Below, piece after piece: positions 36,880 to 45,363 of a stretch of DNA of 64,000 nucleotides; the stretch's first letter is position 1; each line of letters starts with the position of its first letter. The position numbers and the translations under genes were made by a program. The DNA lies in NCBI GenBank assembly GCA_965215225.1, contig OZ244039.1, positions 1,798,001 through 1,862,000 on the forward strand, given 5' to 3'. The stretch comes from G965215225 sp965215225. GTDB taxonomy: Bacteria; Pseudomonadota; Gammaproteobacteria; CBDBNL01; JAAOII01. Below the pieces are notes generated by a model. That model made no database searches. It was not told the DNA's origin and worked only from the letters and a program-made list of their open reading frames with translations.

Positions 36880-39704
36880 GCATGCAGCCTCGTCTCTCCC
36901 GGCTCGGTTAGGTTGGTTATACAGCGACCACAGAGCTGAGGATGAGTCGAGTCCTTGCCCCTAGCTGCCACTCTGTGCCAACACCTAATACACTTATCAT
37001 GGCTTGAGCGCCTCAATTCTATCTCTAATCCATCTATAGCCACTGCTTTGGCAGAACCTGCTCCGCTTTTTTCCAATCGTCTTAAATCGGCTGCCGAAGT
37101 AATCAACACAAAGCGCAGCTCCTCGCCCAACTTAGCAAGCAAAGACAAAAGAGCCTCATCACAATAAAGGACTAGCTCTGCTTCAAGAGAAGAACCCATC
37201 TCTCTCGCTGCTCTCTTCTCTTCAATTAAGCGATTAACCTCTTCTTTGACCTGCATAATCTGCTGCCATTGGGAATGGCTAAAGCTGGCATCCTCATCAA
37301 GCCGAACCAAGCCTTCATACCAGACCTCAGTGAAAACACTAGCGGAGCGGTCGCCCGGCATATGCTCCCATATCTCTTCCGCGGTGAAACTTAGCAATGG
37401 CGACAACCAGCGAGCCAGAGCTTCTAGAATATGGAACATTGCAGTTTGAGCCGAACGGCGAATGAGGCTATTAGCAGGAGCCGTGTATTGGCGGTCCTTA
37501 ACTATATCCAAATAGAAAGAGCCAAGTTGCCTCACACAGAAATTGTGTATCTTACGACAGGCGTGAGCATACAAGTAATTCGTCATATCCGCCTTCAGCT
37601 CATCTTGAAGGCGAAGCGCCTGATCTATCACCCATCTATCCAGTGATAGCAACCTAGCAAATGGGACGCTGTTCTTGGCGGGATCAAAATCGTGAAGATT
37701 AGCAAGCAAAAAACGGGCGGTATTACGAATACGGCGATAAACATCCTTATGAGAAGACAGAATGTCATTTGAGATAGCAATCTCGCTGGTATAGTCAGTG
37801 GCAAGCACCCACCAACGCAAAATATCGGCTCCCATTTGGGAGATGATCTCCTGTGGCTCAACTATATTGCCAACCGACTTAGACATCTTTCGCCCTTCTC
37901 CATCTACGGTAAAACCATGAGTCAGCACTTCCTTATAGGGCGCCTTGCCATCCATTGCCACCCCCGCCAAGATGGACGATTGGAACCAGCCACGATGTTG
38001 ATCAGAGCCCTCAAGATACATCTCAGTAGGATAATGGAGCTCGGGTCTTTGTCTCAGCACGGAAAAATGTGTGGTGCCAGAATCAAACCAAACATCCAAT
38101 ATATGCTGGTCTTTCTCATATTCTGGGTCACCAAGAAAATCCTCTACCTCTAGGTTGTGCCACCCTTCTATTCCTTCTTTGGCAATGAGCTCTGCTATTT
38201 TTTCTAATAACCTAGGGGTGTCGGGATGGGGATGACGAGTCTTCTTATGAACTAGAAAGGGAATAGGAACTCCCCAGTGGCGCTGGCGAGATATACACCA
38301 GTCTGGCCTATTCTTCATCATCTCCTCAATGCGCTCTTGCCCCCACTCTGGCACCCAGCGAATCTTTGGCGTCTCTTCTAGCACCTGATTAATCAACCCT
38401 TCCATACCAATAAACCACTGAGTCGTGGCGCGATAGATGGTCGGAGTCTTGTGCCGCCAACAATGAGGATATTGGTGCTCATAGTCTTCTTGATGTAAGA
38501 GATAGCCACTCTCAGCTAAAAGATCTACCAGACCTCCCTCATCCTTAAATATATGCCAGCCGCCAATCTTGGCTGTGTCATCGGCATAATAACCGCTATC
38601 ATTGACTGGATTATCCAGCTTGAGTTCATACTTCTTGCCAATAGCAAAGTCATCTAGACCATAGGCTGGGGCGGAATGCACCAAACCAGTGCCAGTTTCA
38701 GTAGTAACATAGTCACCAAGGGTAACCAGAGAAGGGCGATCATAATAAGGGTGACGAAGTTCCAAGCCTTCCAAGTCCCCTCCTTTGATGCTGTGCAGCT
38801 TCTTCTTTGTGCTAAGACCGAACTTTTCCATCAGCGAATCCACCAGTTCGGCTGCCAAAACCAATCTCAACGGCTTGTCTTCCTTATAGGTTTGAACTAT
38901 TTCATAGCTCAGCTGGGGATGAAGGGTCACAGACCTATTGGCGGGAATAGTCCAAGGAGTGGTAGTCCAGATAACAAAGAGAACCTCTCCCTCACCACCA
39001 AGGCTTGTATTCAGCCGCTCCGCTAACTTGGCCTCATCAACCAAAGGGAAGCCTATATCAATGGCAACGGATTTCTTGTTCTTGTATTCAACCTCCGCTT
39101 CGGCAAGCGCCGAAGCACAATGTAAGCACCACTGAACTGGCTTATAGCCCTGATAAAGATGATTGTTTTGATAGATCCTAGCCAGAGAACGAATGATGTT
39201 CGCCTCTATCTTAAAGTCCATAGTGATATAGGGATTATCCCAATCGCCTACCACCCCCATTCGTTTGAACTCAGTTCGCTGCACATTCAGCCAGTGAGCC
39301 GCATATTCACGACACTCTTGGCGAAATCGCTTCTTTTCCTCTGCTGTCCGCGGCCGCCCTATCTTCTTCTCTACATTCACCTCAATAGGCAGACCATGGC
39401 AGTCCCAGCCGGGAACATAGGGAGAGTCATAATTGCTAAGACTATAGCTCTTCACCACCACATCTTTGAGAATCTTATTAACCGCATGACCTATGTGAAG
39501 TCTGCCATTGGCATAAGGAGGACCATCATGCAGTATCCACTGGGGACGACCCACCCGCGCCTTACGAATCTGCTGATAGAGGTTCATCTTCTCCCACTTG
39601 GCAAGAATGGTCGGTTCCCGTTGAGGAAGATTCGCCTTCATAGGAAAATCGGTCTTCGGTAGATTAAGCGTCTCCTTATATTGATTATTTTGATTAGCAG
39701 TCAT
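36876..39704 (-). CDS. ileS: Isoleucyl-tRNA synthetase
   Basis: A 942-residue class I synthetase with HIGH in GRLHIGHAVNK, the editing domain in the middle, KMSKS in GRKMSKSVGN, and a C-terminal Zn site with paired cysteines (CIRCWH and CGRC). Length matches bacterial type-1 IleRS. In many gammaproteobacteria lspA follows ileS; here the convergent metW gene lies there instead. The 171-base gap upstream (39705-39875) is AT-rich and shows nothing clear. Confidence 0.96.
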   Translation of the reverse strand: MTANQNNQYKETLNLPKTDFPMKANLPQREPTILAKWEKMNLYQQIRKARVGRPQWILHDGPPYANGRLHIGHAVNKILKDVVVKSYSLSNYDSPYVPGWDCHGLPIEVNVEKKIGRPRTAEEKKRFRQECREYAAHWLNVQRTEFKRMGVVGDWDNPYITMDFKIEANIIRSLARIYQNNHLYQGYKPVQWCLHCASALAEAEVEYKNKKSVAIDIGFPLVDEAKLAERLNTSLGGEGEVLFVIWTTTPWTIPANRSVTLHPQLSYEIVQTYKEDKPLRLVLAAELVDSLMEKFGLSTKKKLHSIKGGDLEGLELRHPYYDRPSLVTLGDYVTTETGTGLVHSAPAYGLDDFAIGKKYELKLDNPVNDSGYYADDTAKIGGWHIFKDEGGLVDLLAESGYLLHQEDYEHQYPHCWRHKTPTIYRATTQWFIGMEGLINQVLEETPKIRWVPEWGQERIEEMMKNRPDWCISRQRHWGVPIPFLVHKKTRHPHPDTPRLLEKIAELIAKEGIEGWHNLEVEDFLGDPEYEKDQHILDVWFDSGTTHFSVLRQRPELHYPTEMYLEGSDQHRGWFQSSILAGVAMDGKAPYKEVLTHGFTVDGEGRKMSKSVGNIVEPQEIISQMGADILRWWVLATDYTSEIAISNDILSSHKDVYRRIRNTARFLLANLHDFDPAKNSVPFARLLSLDRWVIDQALRLQDELKADMTNYLYAHACRKIHNFCVRQLGSFYLDIVKDRQYTAPANSLIRRSAQTAMFHILEALARWLSPLLSFTAEEIWEHMPGDRSASVFTEVWYEGLVRLDEDASFSHSQWQQIMQVKEEVNRLIEEKRAAREMGSSLEAELVLYCDEALLSLLAKLGEELRFVLITSAADLRRLEKSGAGSAKAVAIDGLEIELRRSSHDKCIRCWHRVAARGKDSTHPQLCGRCITNLTEPGETRLHA

Positions 39705-39875
39705 TCAAACAACATTATGCTTAGAGGAAAATTAACCTCGGAATGTAAAAATAAAAGAATTATATACTACCCTGATAAGAGTCGCTAGGAAATGGTATGA
39801 AATGCTCTTATATAGAGAGTATATGGAGAGGTTTGAAATCTATCAAATCCCGCTCTTTAGGAAGAAGCGAAATTA

Positions 39876-40277
39876 CTACCTTTCTATATTACTACCAGCA
39901 ATATAGCCAAGGGCAAGGGTGACTATACTTGCTACAGCACTTATTGCCGTCATAAAAATAGTATTACCTCCTATCCCATCTTCTGAACTACAACGACCCG
40001 AAATAAGAAGAGTAGCGATAGATATCACAAGAATAAAAGCTAAGCCTCCCCAAATAACCCAGCGGGCAGTATCTAATCTATGAAGTATTCTTTCGTGTGT
40101 ATCTCTATCAGGAAATGAAGAATCTGGAGATTCGGGATCAACAAGTCTGACTTCAGGAGATGAAGAACCAGGAGATATAGGGCGGGATGCCTCTTTATCT
40201 ACCTGCTTGTTGTCTTTATTCTTCCTCTTGTCCTTATTCTCCCCTCCATCTTTATTCTTGTTCTCATGTTTGTTCAT
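39876..40277 (-). CDS. Small two-helix membrane protein, copy 3 of the PanA-associated family
   Basis: A 133-residue protein: charged N-terminus (KNKDGGENKDKRKNKD), motif HRLDTARWVIWGGLAFI starting transmembrane helix 1 (about 72-93), a short loop (CSSEDGIGG) and helix 2 (about 106-128, FMTAISAVASIVTLALG), ending SNIER. It shares these parts with the proteins at 40835, 42040 and 42962. It lies at the distal end of the array, without a PanA gene after it; the flank just beyond (39830-39875) resembles the sequence following the copy at 42040. A toxin role is possible by context only. Confidence 0.65.
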   Translation of the reverse strand: MNKHENKNKDGGENKDKRKNKDNKQVDKEASRPISPGSSSPEVRLVDPESPDSSFPDRDTHERILHRLDTARWVIWGGLAFILVISIATLLISGRCSSEDGIGGNTIFMTAISAVASIVTLALGYIAGSNIER

Positions 40278-40300
40278 GTTATTTGTCTTTTTTATTTTTT

Positions 40301-40365
40301 TTATTTTGTAAATTCTACCAGAATATGCTCCTCCTCAACTACTTTGTTTCTCTATTCTTTAGTAT
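40301..40365 (-). pseudogene. Scar of a panA 3' end
   Basis: On the minus strand this reads TKE, stop, RNKVVEEEHILVEFTK, stop, matching the last 20 codons of the PanA genes (RNKVVEGGHILAEFTK). It lies just downstream of the intact PanA gene at 40414 and shows that a further copy was once present or a partial duplication occurred. Confidence 0.7.
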
Positions 40366-40413
40366 TCCTCTCATTTTTGTCCTTTTTTCTTGTTCTTTCA
40401 TTTTAGTTATTTT

Positions 40414-40863
40414 TTATTTGGTAAATTCTGCCCGAATATGTCCTCCCTCAACCAGCTTGTTTCCATCTTCTTTAGTCTTCCACCAGGCGCCACCAACCTG
40501 ATGGTTAATATCAGATAATGCCATATCATTCATTCGACAGTATTTATCAACAACATCCCGTATCACAGGATACTTGTCTGAGTTTTCAGAAAGAACATAG
40601 GCTTGTTTTTCAGTTCTTTCCAATAATAAAGACCCTATCCCTCTATAACCCCATTGCTTAAATGCATGATATACCTCTCGAACGACACATCCATATCCCC
40701 ATGCTTCAAAAGGATCACTAATAAGGTCCCTTCCAGTTTTTGCTAAGTATTCCCCATGACAAAAATAGAGCAGCTTTTGTAATTTCATCGGCCGAGGATA
40801 TATCTTGTGTTTCCAACATTCCGTTAGAACTGTATTAACTGCTAAGATAGTATCTTTTTTCAT
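40414..40863 (-). CDS. Panacea (DUF4065/SocA-like) domain protein, copy 3
   Basis: A 149-residue protein with the Panacea motif PMKLQKLLYFCHGEYLA, DPFEAWGYGCVVREVY and the end LSDINHQVGGAWWKTK. Panacea proteins are known antitoxins (PanA) or proteolysis adaptors (SocA). Three copies of exactly 149 residues occur here, each adjacent to a small membrane protein. Its start overlaps the end of the upstream membrane-protein gene (40835-40863), the tight arrangement expected of a toxin-antitoxin pair. The antitoxin function is inferred. Confidence 0.8.
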   Translation of the reverse strand: MKKDTILAVNTVLTECWKHKIYPRPMKLQKLLYFCHGEYLAKTGRDLISDPFEAWGYGCVVREVYHAFKQWGYRGIGSLLLERTEKQAYVLSENSDKYPVIRDVVDKYCRMNDMALSDINHQVGGAWWKTKEDGNKLVEGGHIRAEFTK

Positions 40864-41287
40864 AGTTGCATCTTTTTATACATATTATGCCATTAATCCG
40901 CTTTAATGTTCTTAATAGCTTAGTTTTTTTACGATAATTTGTTAGATATTTTTTGTCATTAGTTTCAGCCAATCGCGCCAATATATCTCTAATCCTTTCT
41001 ATATTACTATCAGCAATATAGTCACGGGGAAGGATGACTATGGTTGTTATAGTGCTTGTGAGTGTCACAAAAATAGTAGTAGCCCCTACCCCATCTTCTA
41101 ATACATAAGCATAAAGATAAAAAATAGACATTACAAAAATAAAAGCTAAGCCTCCCCAGATAACCCAGCGAGCAGTGCTTAATCTATGAAGTAGTCTCTT
41201 ATGTCTGGTAGCCGAACCAGCACGAAAAGGATCTTCTACACTAACAGATCTAAGGCTGTCTATATCCTCCCTCTTATTTTCATTCAT
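40835..41287 (-). CDS. Small two-helix membrane protein, copy 2 of the PanA-associated family
   Basis: A 150-residue protein with HRLSTARWVIWGGLAFIFVM opening helix 1, acidic loop LEDGVGATT, helix 2 (about 70-90) and SNIERIRDILARLAETND. Unlike the copies at 39876 and 42040, its frame continues through a basic tail (NYRKKTKLLRTLKRING) into the start of the PanA gene, overlapping it by 29 bases. The same DNA lies, with stops, between the other membrane-protein and PanA genes, so this may be the ancestral full-length form. A toxin role is plausible but not shown. Confidence 0.65.
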   Translation of the reverse strand: MNENKREDIDSLRSVSVEDPFRAGSATRHKRLLHRLSTARWVIWGGLAFIFVMSIFYLYAYVLEDGVGATTIFVTLTSTITTIVILPRDYIADSNIERIRDILARLAETNDKKYLTNYRKKTKLLRTLKRINGIICIKRCNYEKRYYLSS

Positions 41288-41301
41288 CTTATTTATTATT
41301 T

Positions 41302-41363
41302 TTATTTTATAAATTCTACCAGAGTATGCTCCTCCTCAACTACTTTGTTTCTCTATTATTTAG
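41302..41363 (-). pseudogene. Second scar of a panA 3' end
   Basis: A second remnant of the final panA codons, ending VEFIK and a stop on the minus strand, placed between the PanA gene at 41418 and the membrane-protein gene at 41287. Sequence and position parallel the scar at 40301-40365, so the repeated unit includes it. Confidence 0.65.
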
Positions 41364-41417
41364 TATTCCCTTCATTTTTATCCTTTTTTTCTTGTTCTTT
41401 CATTTTATTTATTATTT

Positions 41418-41867
41418 TTATTTGGTAAATTCTGCCAGAATATGTCCTCCCTCAACCACTTTGTTTCTCTCTTCTTTAGTCTTCCACCAGGCGCCATCAA
41501 CTTTATGGTTAATATCAGATAATGCCATATCATTCATTCGACAGTATTTATCAACAACATCCCGTATAACAGGATACTTGTCTGAGTTTTCAGAAAGAAC
41601 ATAGGCTTGTTTTTCACTTCTTTTCATTAATAAAGATTCTATTCCACTATAACCCCAGTGCTTAAATGCATGATATACCTCTGGAACAACACATCCATAT
41701 CCCCATGCTTCAAAAGGATCACTAATAAGATCCCTTCCGGTTTTTGCTAAGTATTCCCCATGACAAAAATAGAGCAGCTTTTGCAATTTCATCGGTCGAG
41801 GATATATGTCATGTTTCCAGCATTCCGCTAGAATGGTATTAACTGCTAAGGCAGTATCTTTCTTCAT
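41418..41867 (-). CDS. Panacea (DUF4065/SocA-like) domain protein, copy 2
   Basis: A 149-residue PanA-like protein, nearly identical to the copy at 40414 (PMKLQKLLYFCHGEYLA, AWGYGCVVPEVYHAFKHWGY, SDINHKVDGAWWKTKEE). It differs mainly by scattered substitutions, with no gaps. The 172-base gap upstream contains the decayed C-terminal coding part of the membrane-protein gene family. Probably the antitoxin partner of the membrane protein at 42040 or of the one at 40835. Confidence 0.8.
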   Translation of the reverse strand: MKKDTALAVNTILAECWKHDIYPRPMKLQKLLYFCHGEYLAKTGRDLISDPFEAWGYGCVVPEVYHAFKHWGYSGIESLLMKRSEKQAYVLSENSDKYPVIRDVVDKYCRMNDMALSDINHKVDGAWWKTKEERNKVVEGGHILAEFTK

Positions 41868-42039
41868 AATTAAATCCTTTTGTAAATATTATGCCATTAA
41901 TCCGCTTTAATGTTCTTAATAGCTTAGTTTTTTTACGATAATTTGTTAAATATTTCATTAGTCCCCGCATCCTCCTATGAGGGAGGTTGAAATCTATTAG
42001 ATATTGCTTTTTAGGAACACGCGAAAGAAAATCTTCTAA

Positions 42040-42369
42040 TCACAATCTTTCTATATTACTACCAGCAATATACCCAATGGCAAGTGTGACTATACTTGCT
42101 AAAGCGCTTATTGCCGTCATAAAAATAGTATTAGTCCCTATCCCACCTTCTGAACTACAACAACCCGAAATAAAAACTACGCCTCCCCAAATAACCCAAC
42201 GAGCAGTTTTTAATCTATGGAGCAATCTTTTGTGTCTAGCATTATGTCGAAAATCTGGAGAATCCGGAGACATAGGACGGAATGCCTCTTTACCTATTTG
42301 CTTGTTGTCTTTATCCTTCTTCTCGTCTTTATTCTCCCCCTCATTTTTATTCTTCCCATGCTCATTCAT
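42040..42369 (-). CDS. Small two-helix membrane protein, copy 1 of the PanA-associated family
   Basis: A 109-residue member with charged N-terminus (KNKNEGENKDEKKDKD), the conserved HRLKTARWVIWGGVVFISG, loop SSEGGIGTN and helix 2 (FMTAISALASIVTLAIGYIAG), ending SNIERL. Helix 1 is shortened compared with the other copies. It starts 14 bases downstream of the PanA gene at 42384, so these two could be cotranscribed. Confidence 0.62.
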   Translation of the reverse strand: MNEHGKNKNEGENKDEKKDKDNKQIGKEAFRPMSPDSPDFRHNARHKRLLHRLKTARWVIWGGVVFISGCCSSEGGIGTNTIFMTAISALASIVTLAIGYIAGSNIERL

Positions 42370-42383
42370 TTTATTTACCTTTT

Positions 42384-42833
42384 TTATTTTCTAAATTCTT
42401 CTATAATATCTTTTCTTATAATCTCTGAGCGGTGGCTAATTTTTGCCTGCATCCAAGCACCACCGACTTGATGGTTAATATCAGATAGTGTCATATCATC
42501 CATCCTACAGTATTTCTCAACAACATCCCGTACAACAGGATACATGTCTGAGTTTTCAGAAAGAACATAAGCTTGTTTTTCACCTCTTTCCAATAATAAA
42601 GATCCTATTTTCCTATAACCCCAGTGCTTAAATGCATAATATACCTCTCGAACGACACATCCATATCCCCATGCTTCAAAAGGATCACTAATAAGATCTT
42701 CTCCAGTTCTTGCTAAGTATTCCCCATGACAAAAATAGAGTAGCTTTTGCAATTTCATCGGTCGAGGATATACATCACGTTTCCAACATTCCGCTAGAAC
42801 AGTATTGACAGCTAAAACAGTATCTTTCTCCAT
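42384..42833 (-). CDS. Panacea (DUF4065/SocA-like) domain protein, copy 1
   Basis: A 149-residue PanA-like protein and the most divergent of the three: the core (PMKLQKLLYFCHGEYLA, DPFEAWGYGCVVREVYYAF) is the same, but the C-terminus after GGAW is different (MQAKISHRSEIIRKDIIEEF) and closer to the usual family ending. It is the first PanA gene in transcription order. Confidence 0.8.
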   Translation of the reverse strand: MEKDTVLAVNTVLAECWKRDVYPRPMKLQKLLYFCHGEYLARTGEDLISDPFEAWGYGCVVREVYYAFKHWGYRKIGSLLLERGEKQAYVLSENSDMYPVVRDVVEKYCRMDDMTLSDINHQVGGAWMQAKISHRSEIIRKDIIEEFRK

Positions 42834-42961
42834 AGTTAAAATTAAATACTTATTATATATTATGCCATTAACCTGCTTCTATGTTTTTAATATCTTAGTT
42901 TTTTTTACGATAATTTGTTAAATATTTCATTAGCCTCAGCCAATCGCGCGCCAACATTTCT

Positions 42962-43213
42962 CTAATCCTTTCTATATCCAGCAATATAGGCATAGTAGTT
43001 CTTGCTCTTGTAGATAATCGGGACTGGTGTGCTTGTCATTGGCGTAAAAATAATATTAGTCCCTATCCCATCATCTCCTAATAGATAGACATAAAGACAT
43101 AAGAATATTATAAGAGCTAAGCCCATAAGAGTAGCGCTTAATCTATGAGGTGCTCTCTTATGTTTAGTATGTTTAGTCATGTTTAGTAGGCGGAGCGAAA
43201 GAATTTTCTTCAC
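42962..43213 (-). CDS. Degenerate member of the PanA-associated membrane-protein family
   Basis: An 83-residue frame retaining TKHKRAPHRLSATLMGLALI, one clear helix and the acidic loop LGDDGIGTNIIF, followed by a poorly hydrophobic version of helix 2 and AYIAGYRKD. The second helix looks broken compared with the siblings, so this first copy may be inactive. It lies 129 bases upstream of the first PanA gene. Confidence 0.45.
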   Translation of the reverse strand: MKKILSLRLLNMTKHTKHKRAPHRLSATLMGLALIIFLCLYVYLLGDDGIGTNIIFTPMTSTPVPIIYKSKNYYAYIAGYRKD

Positions 43214-43306
43214 CCTTTCCCTCGTCTATGCCTCCTATGTTCGCTCGTCTTGTTGCCTTTTTGCTATTAGAACCTATATAAGCTAATGTATAAGCTAATG
43301 AAGAGG

Positions 43307-43978
43307 CTATCCTTGTTCTTGATTGCGCGCTTGGTGTTCTTGTTCGGTAAGGAACTTTATGACTGCTATGACATTTGCTGGCGACCCAGCCATGCTTACA
43401 TCAGTGAGATACTTGCCATTTATAACAAAAGTAGGGACTGATTTAATCTGATAAGAACTGACTTCTTTTTGAGCTGAACGAACTCGGGCATCCACGCTAA
43501 AGGAATCATAGATATCATCAAAACGGGCTGGATCCACCCCTTGACTGACAAAGAAATTTCTCAGCATTCGCTTATTGTTCAGCTGCTGTCTGTCTTTGTG
43601 GATTGCCTCAAAGATAGGACGATGGAGTCTTGCCGCCATATTGAGTCTGTGAGAAGTGTAGTAGGCGCGAGCATGAACAGTCCATAGACCGCTGAAAGGA
43701 ACTGGCACCTTACGAACATAGACATAGGAAGGCTTGTCCTTTTCCCACTCCTCGGTATAAGCCAGTTGCTTATAGCAATGGGGGCAGCCATACCAGAAGA
43801 AATCCACCACCTCTATTCTGCCCGGCGGTGCCTTTGTCCTACCAGGTTTAGCCAAAACTGTATAGTGTCTGCCTTCAACCGGTGTTTGAATAGTTGGTTT
43901 GTCAAGATTAGCCGCTTGACTGTAGGCAATCGGTAAAGCAATCAAAGCAACCGATAGAAAAAATAGAATATGTCTCAT
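43307..43978 (-). CDS. dsbA: Thiol:disulfide interchange protein DsbA
   Basis: A 223-residue periplasmic oxidoreductase with signal peptide (about 1-23), active site C65-P-H-C68 in FFWYGCPHCYK, the helical insertion and the cis-Pro loop VPTFVINGKYL. It introduces disulfides into exported proteins. It is divergent from the M23 peptidase gene with a 62-base AT-rich gap that must hold both promoters. Confidence 0.92.
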   Translation of the reverse strand: MRHILFFLSVALIALPIAYSQAANLDKPTIQTPVEGRHYTVLAKPGRTKAPPGRIEVVDFFWYGCPHCYKQLAYTEEWEKDKPSYVYVRKVPVPFSGLWTVHARAYYTSHRLNMAARLHRPIFEAIHKDRQQLNNKRMLRNFFVSQGVDPARFDDIYDSFSVDARVRSAQKEVSSYQIKSVPTFVINGKYLTDVSMAGSPANVIAVIKFLTEQEHQARNQEQG

Positions 43979-44040
43979 GACTTAATTATACCCAAAAGGA
44001 CAGGTTCAATAATTTAATAATAGGTCCTAGATAAGAAAAA

Positions 44041-45363
44041 ATGAATAAAATAGATACTATGCTGACAAGAATTAAGCTTTCTCTATTCCATAAGAATACA
44101 GAAAAAATGCTCTGGACGCTATTTTTTCTTCTTCTTGTGCTACTGGCTTTTTCTTTTCTTTTCAGTCAGGATAGCCAAGCCAAAGCGGTCTATTTCACCA
44201 CACAGCAACCAGTCAGCATTTCCAGCTTTGAGAAATTTGACCCGCCAACAACCTCTATCTTGCCTCGTCATATTCGCGTCCGCCTCCAACACAATGAGAA
44301 TCTCTACCAACTGTTTGAGCGATTACAGCTAGACCCAAACCAAGTGACTATCCTAGCCAACTCGCTTAGCACCAAGCAACGGCGGCAAGTAAATAGAATA
44401 CAACGTGGCACAGTCATTCGGCTATCTCTTGATCATAATGATAAGATAAAGCAGCTAGTCATAATGGAGGATCCCATCAGAGGCACTAGCTATTACCGCA
44501 CTCCCAAAGGCTATGCTTCTGTCGCCTATGAAGCCGAATACCAAAAGCAATATCGTTTTATTGAAGGAGACATAACCAGTTCGCTTTATCGCGACGGCAC
44601 CTCTAAGGGAATGTCTAGCAAGATGGTAAATGATTTTGCCAACATCTATGCCTATGATATAGACTTTGCCAATGATGTAAGACGCGGAGACAAGTTCTCG
44701 GTTCTCTATGAAGAGCTATTAGTAGAGAATAGAACAGTTCAGACAGGCAATATTCGTATAGCAGAGTTCATCAATCAAGGCAAGAAGATAACTGCCATTT
44801 ACTATAAAACGAAGGCAGGAGAGGACGGCTACTTTACCCCAGATGGCAAGTCAATGAAGACCCGTTTTCTCCGTATGCCAGTAGAATTTTCTCGCGTTAG
44901 CTCAAGATTCAATCCGCGCCGCCGTCACCCGGTTCTCAATATCATTCGGCCGCATCAAGGAGTAGACTTTGCCGCCCGCCCTGGCACTCCTATCCGTTCA
45001 GTTGGTAACGGAGTGGTTAGCTGGGCTGGCACCAAAGGCGGTTATGGCAGGACTGTCATTATTAATCATGGCGATGGCTATACCACCCTCTATGCTCATA
45101 TGCGCGGCTATGCTCGCAATATTCGCAAGGGAAGGCGAGTAAAACAAGGGCAAGTGATTGGTTATGTAGGTAGTAGCGGCATCTCCACCGGTCCCCATCT
45201 ACATTACGAATTTCGCGTGAGCGGGGTTCATCGAGATCCCCTTAAGGTGAAGATACCAAGGCAAACTCAGCTAGCCAGAGGCGAGCTACCAGCATTTCGC
45301 AAATATGCCGAACAGATTTTAACCATCAAAGCCAGCAGCGCCCAAGCCGACTATGGCGGCTGA
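44041..45363 (+). CDS. M23 family murein endopeptidase (MepM-like)
   Basis: A 440-residue envelope protein with an N-terminal membrane anchor (about 24-42), an OapA/LysM-like part (RHIRVRLQHNENLYQLFERL) and a C-terminal LytM domain. The metal ligands are seen in IIRPHQGVDFAA (HxxxD) and HLHYEF. It should cleave peptidoglycan cross-links. The gene directly before anmK fits the mepM-anmK order known in gammaproteobacteria; the end overlaps anmK by 11 bases. Confidence 0.88.
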   Translation: MNKIDTMLTRIKLSLFHKNTEKMLWTLFFLLLVLLAFSFLFSQDSQAKAVYFTTQQPVSISSFEKFDPPTTSILPRHIRVRLQHNENLYQLFERLQLDPNQVTILANSLSTKQRRQVNRIQRGTVIRLSLDHNDKIKQLVIMEDPIRGTSYYRTPKGYASVAYEAEYQKQYRFIEGDITSSLYRDGTSKGMSSKMVNDFANIYAYDIDFANDVRRGDKFSVLYEELLVENRTVQTGNIRIAEFINQGKKITAIYYKTKAGEDGYFTPDGKSMKTRFLRMPVEFSRVSSRFNPRRRHPVLNIIRPHQGVDFAARPGTPIRSVGNGVVSWAGTKGGYGRTVIINHGDGYTTLYAHMRGYARNIRKGRRVKQGQVIGYVGSSGISTGPHLHYEFRVSGVHRDPLKVKIPRQTQLARGELPAFRKYAEQILTIKASSAQADYGG

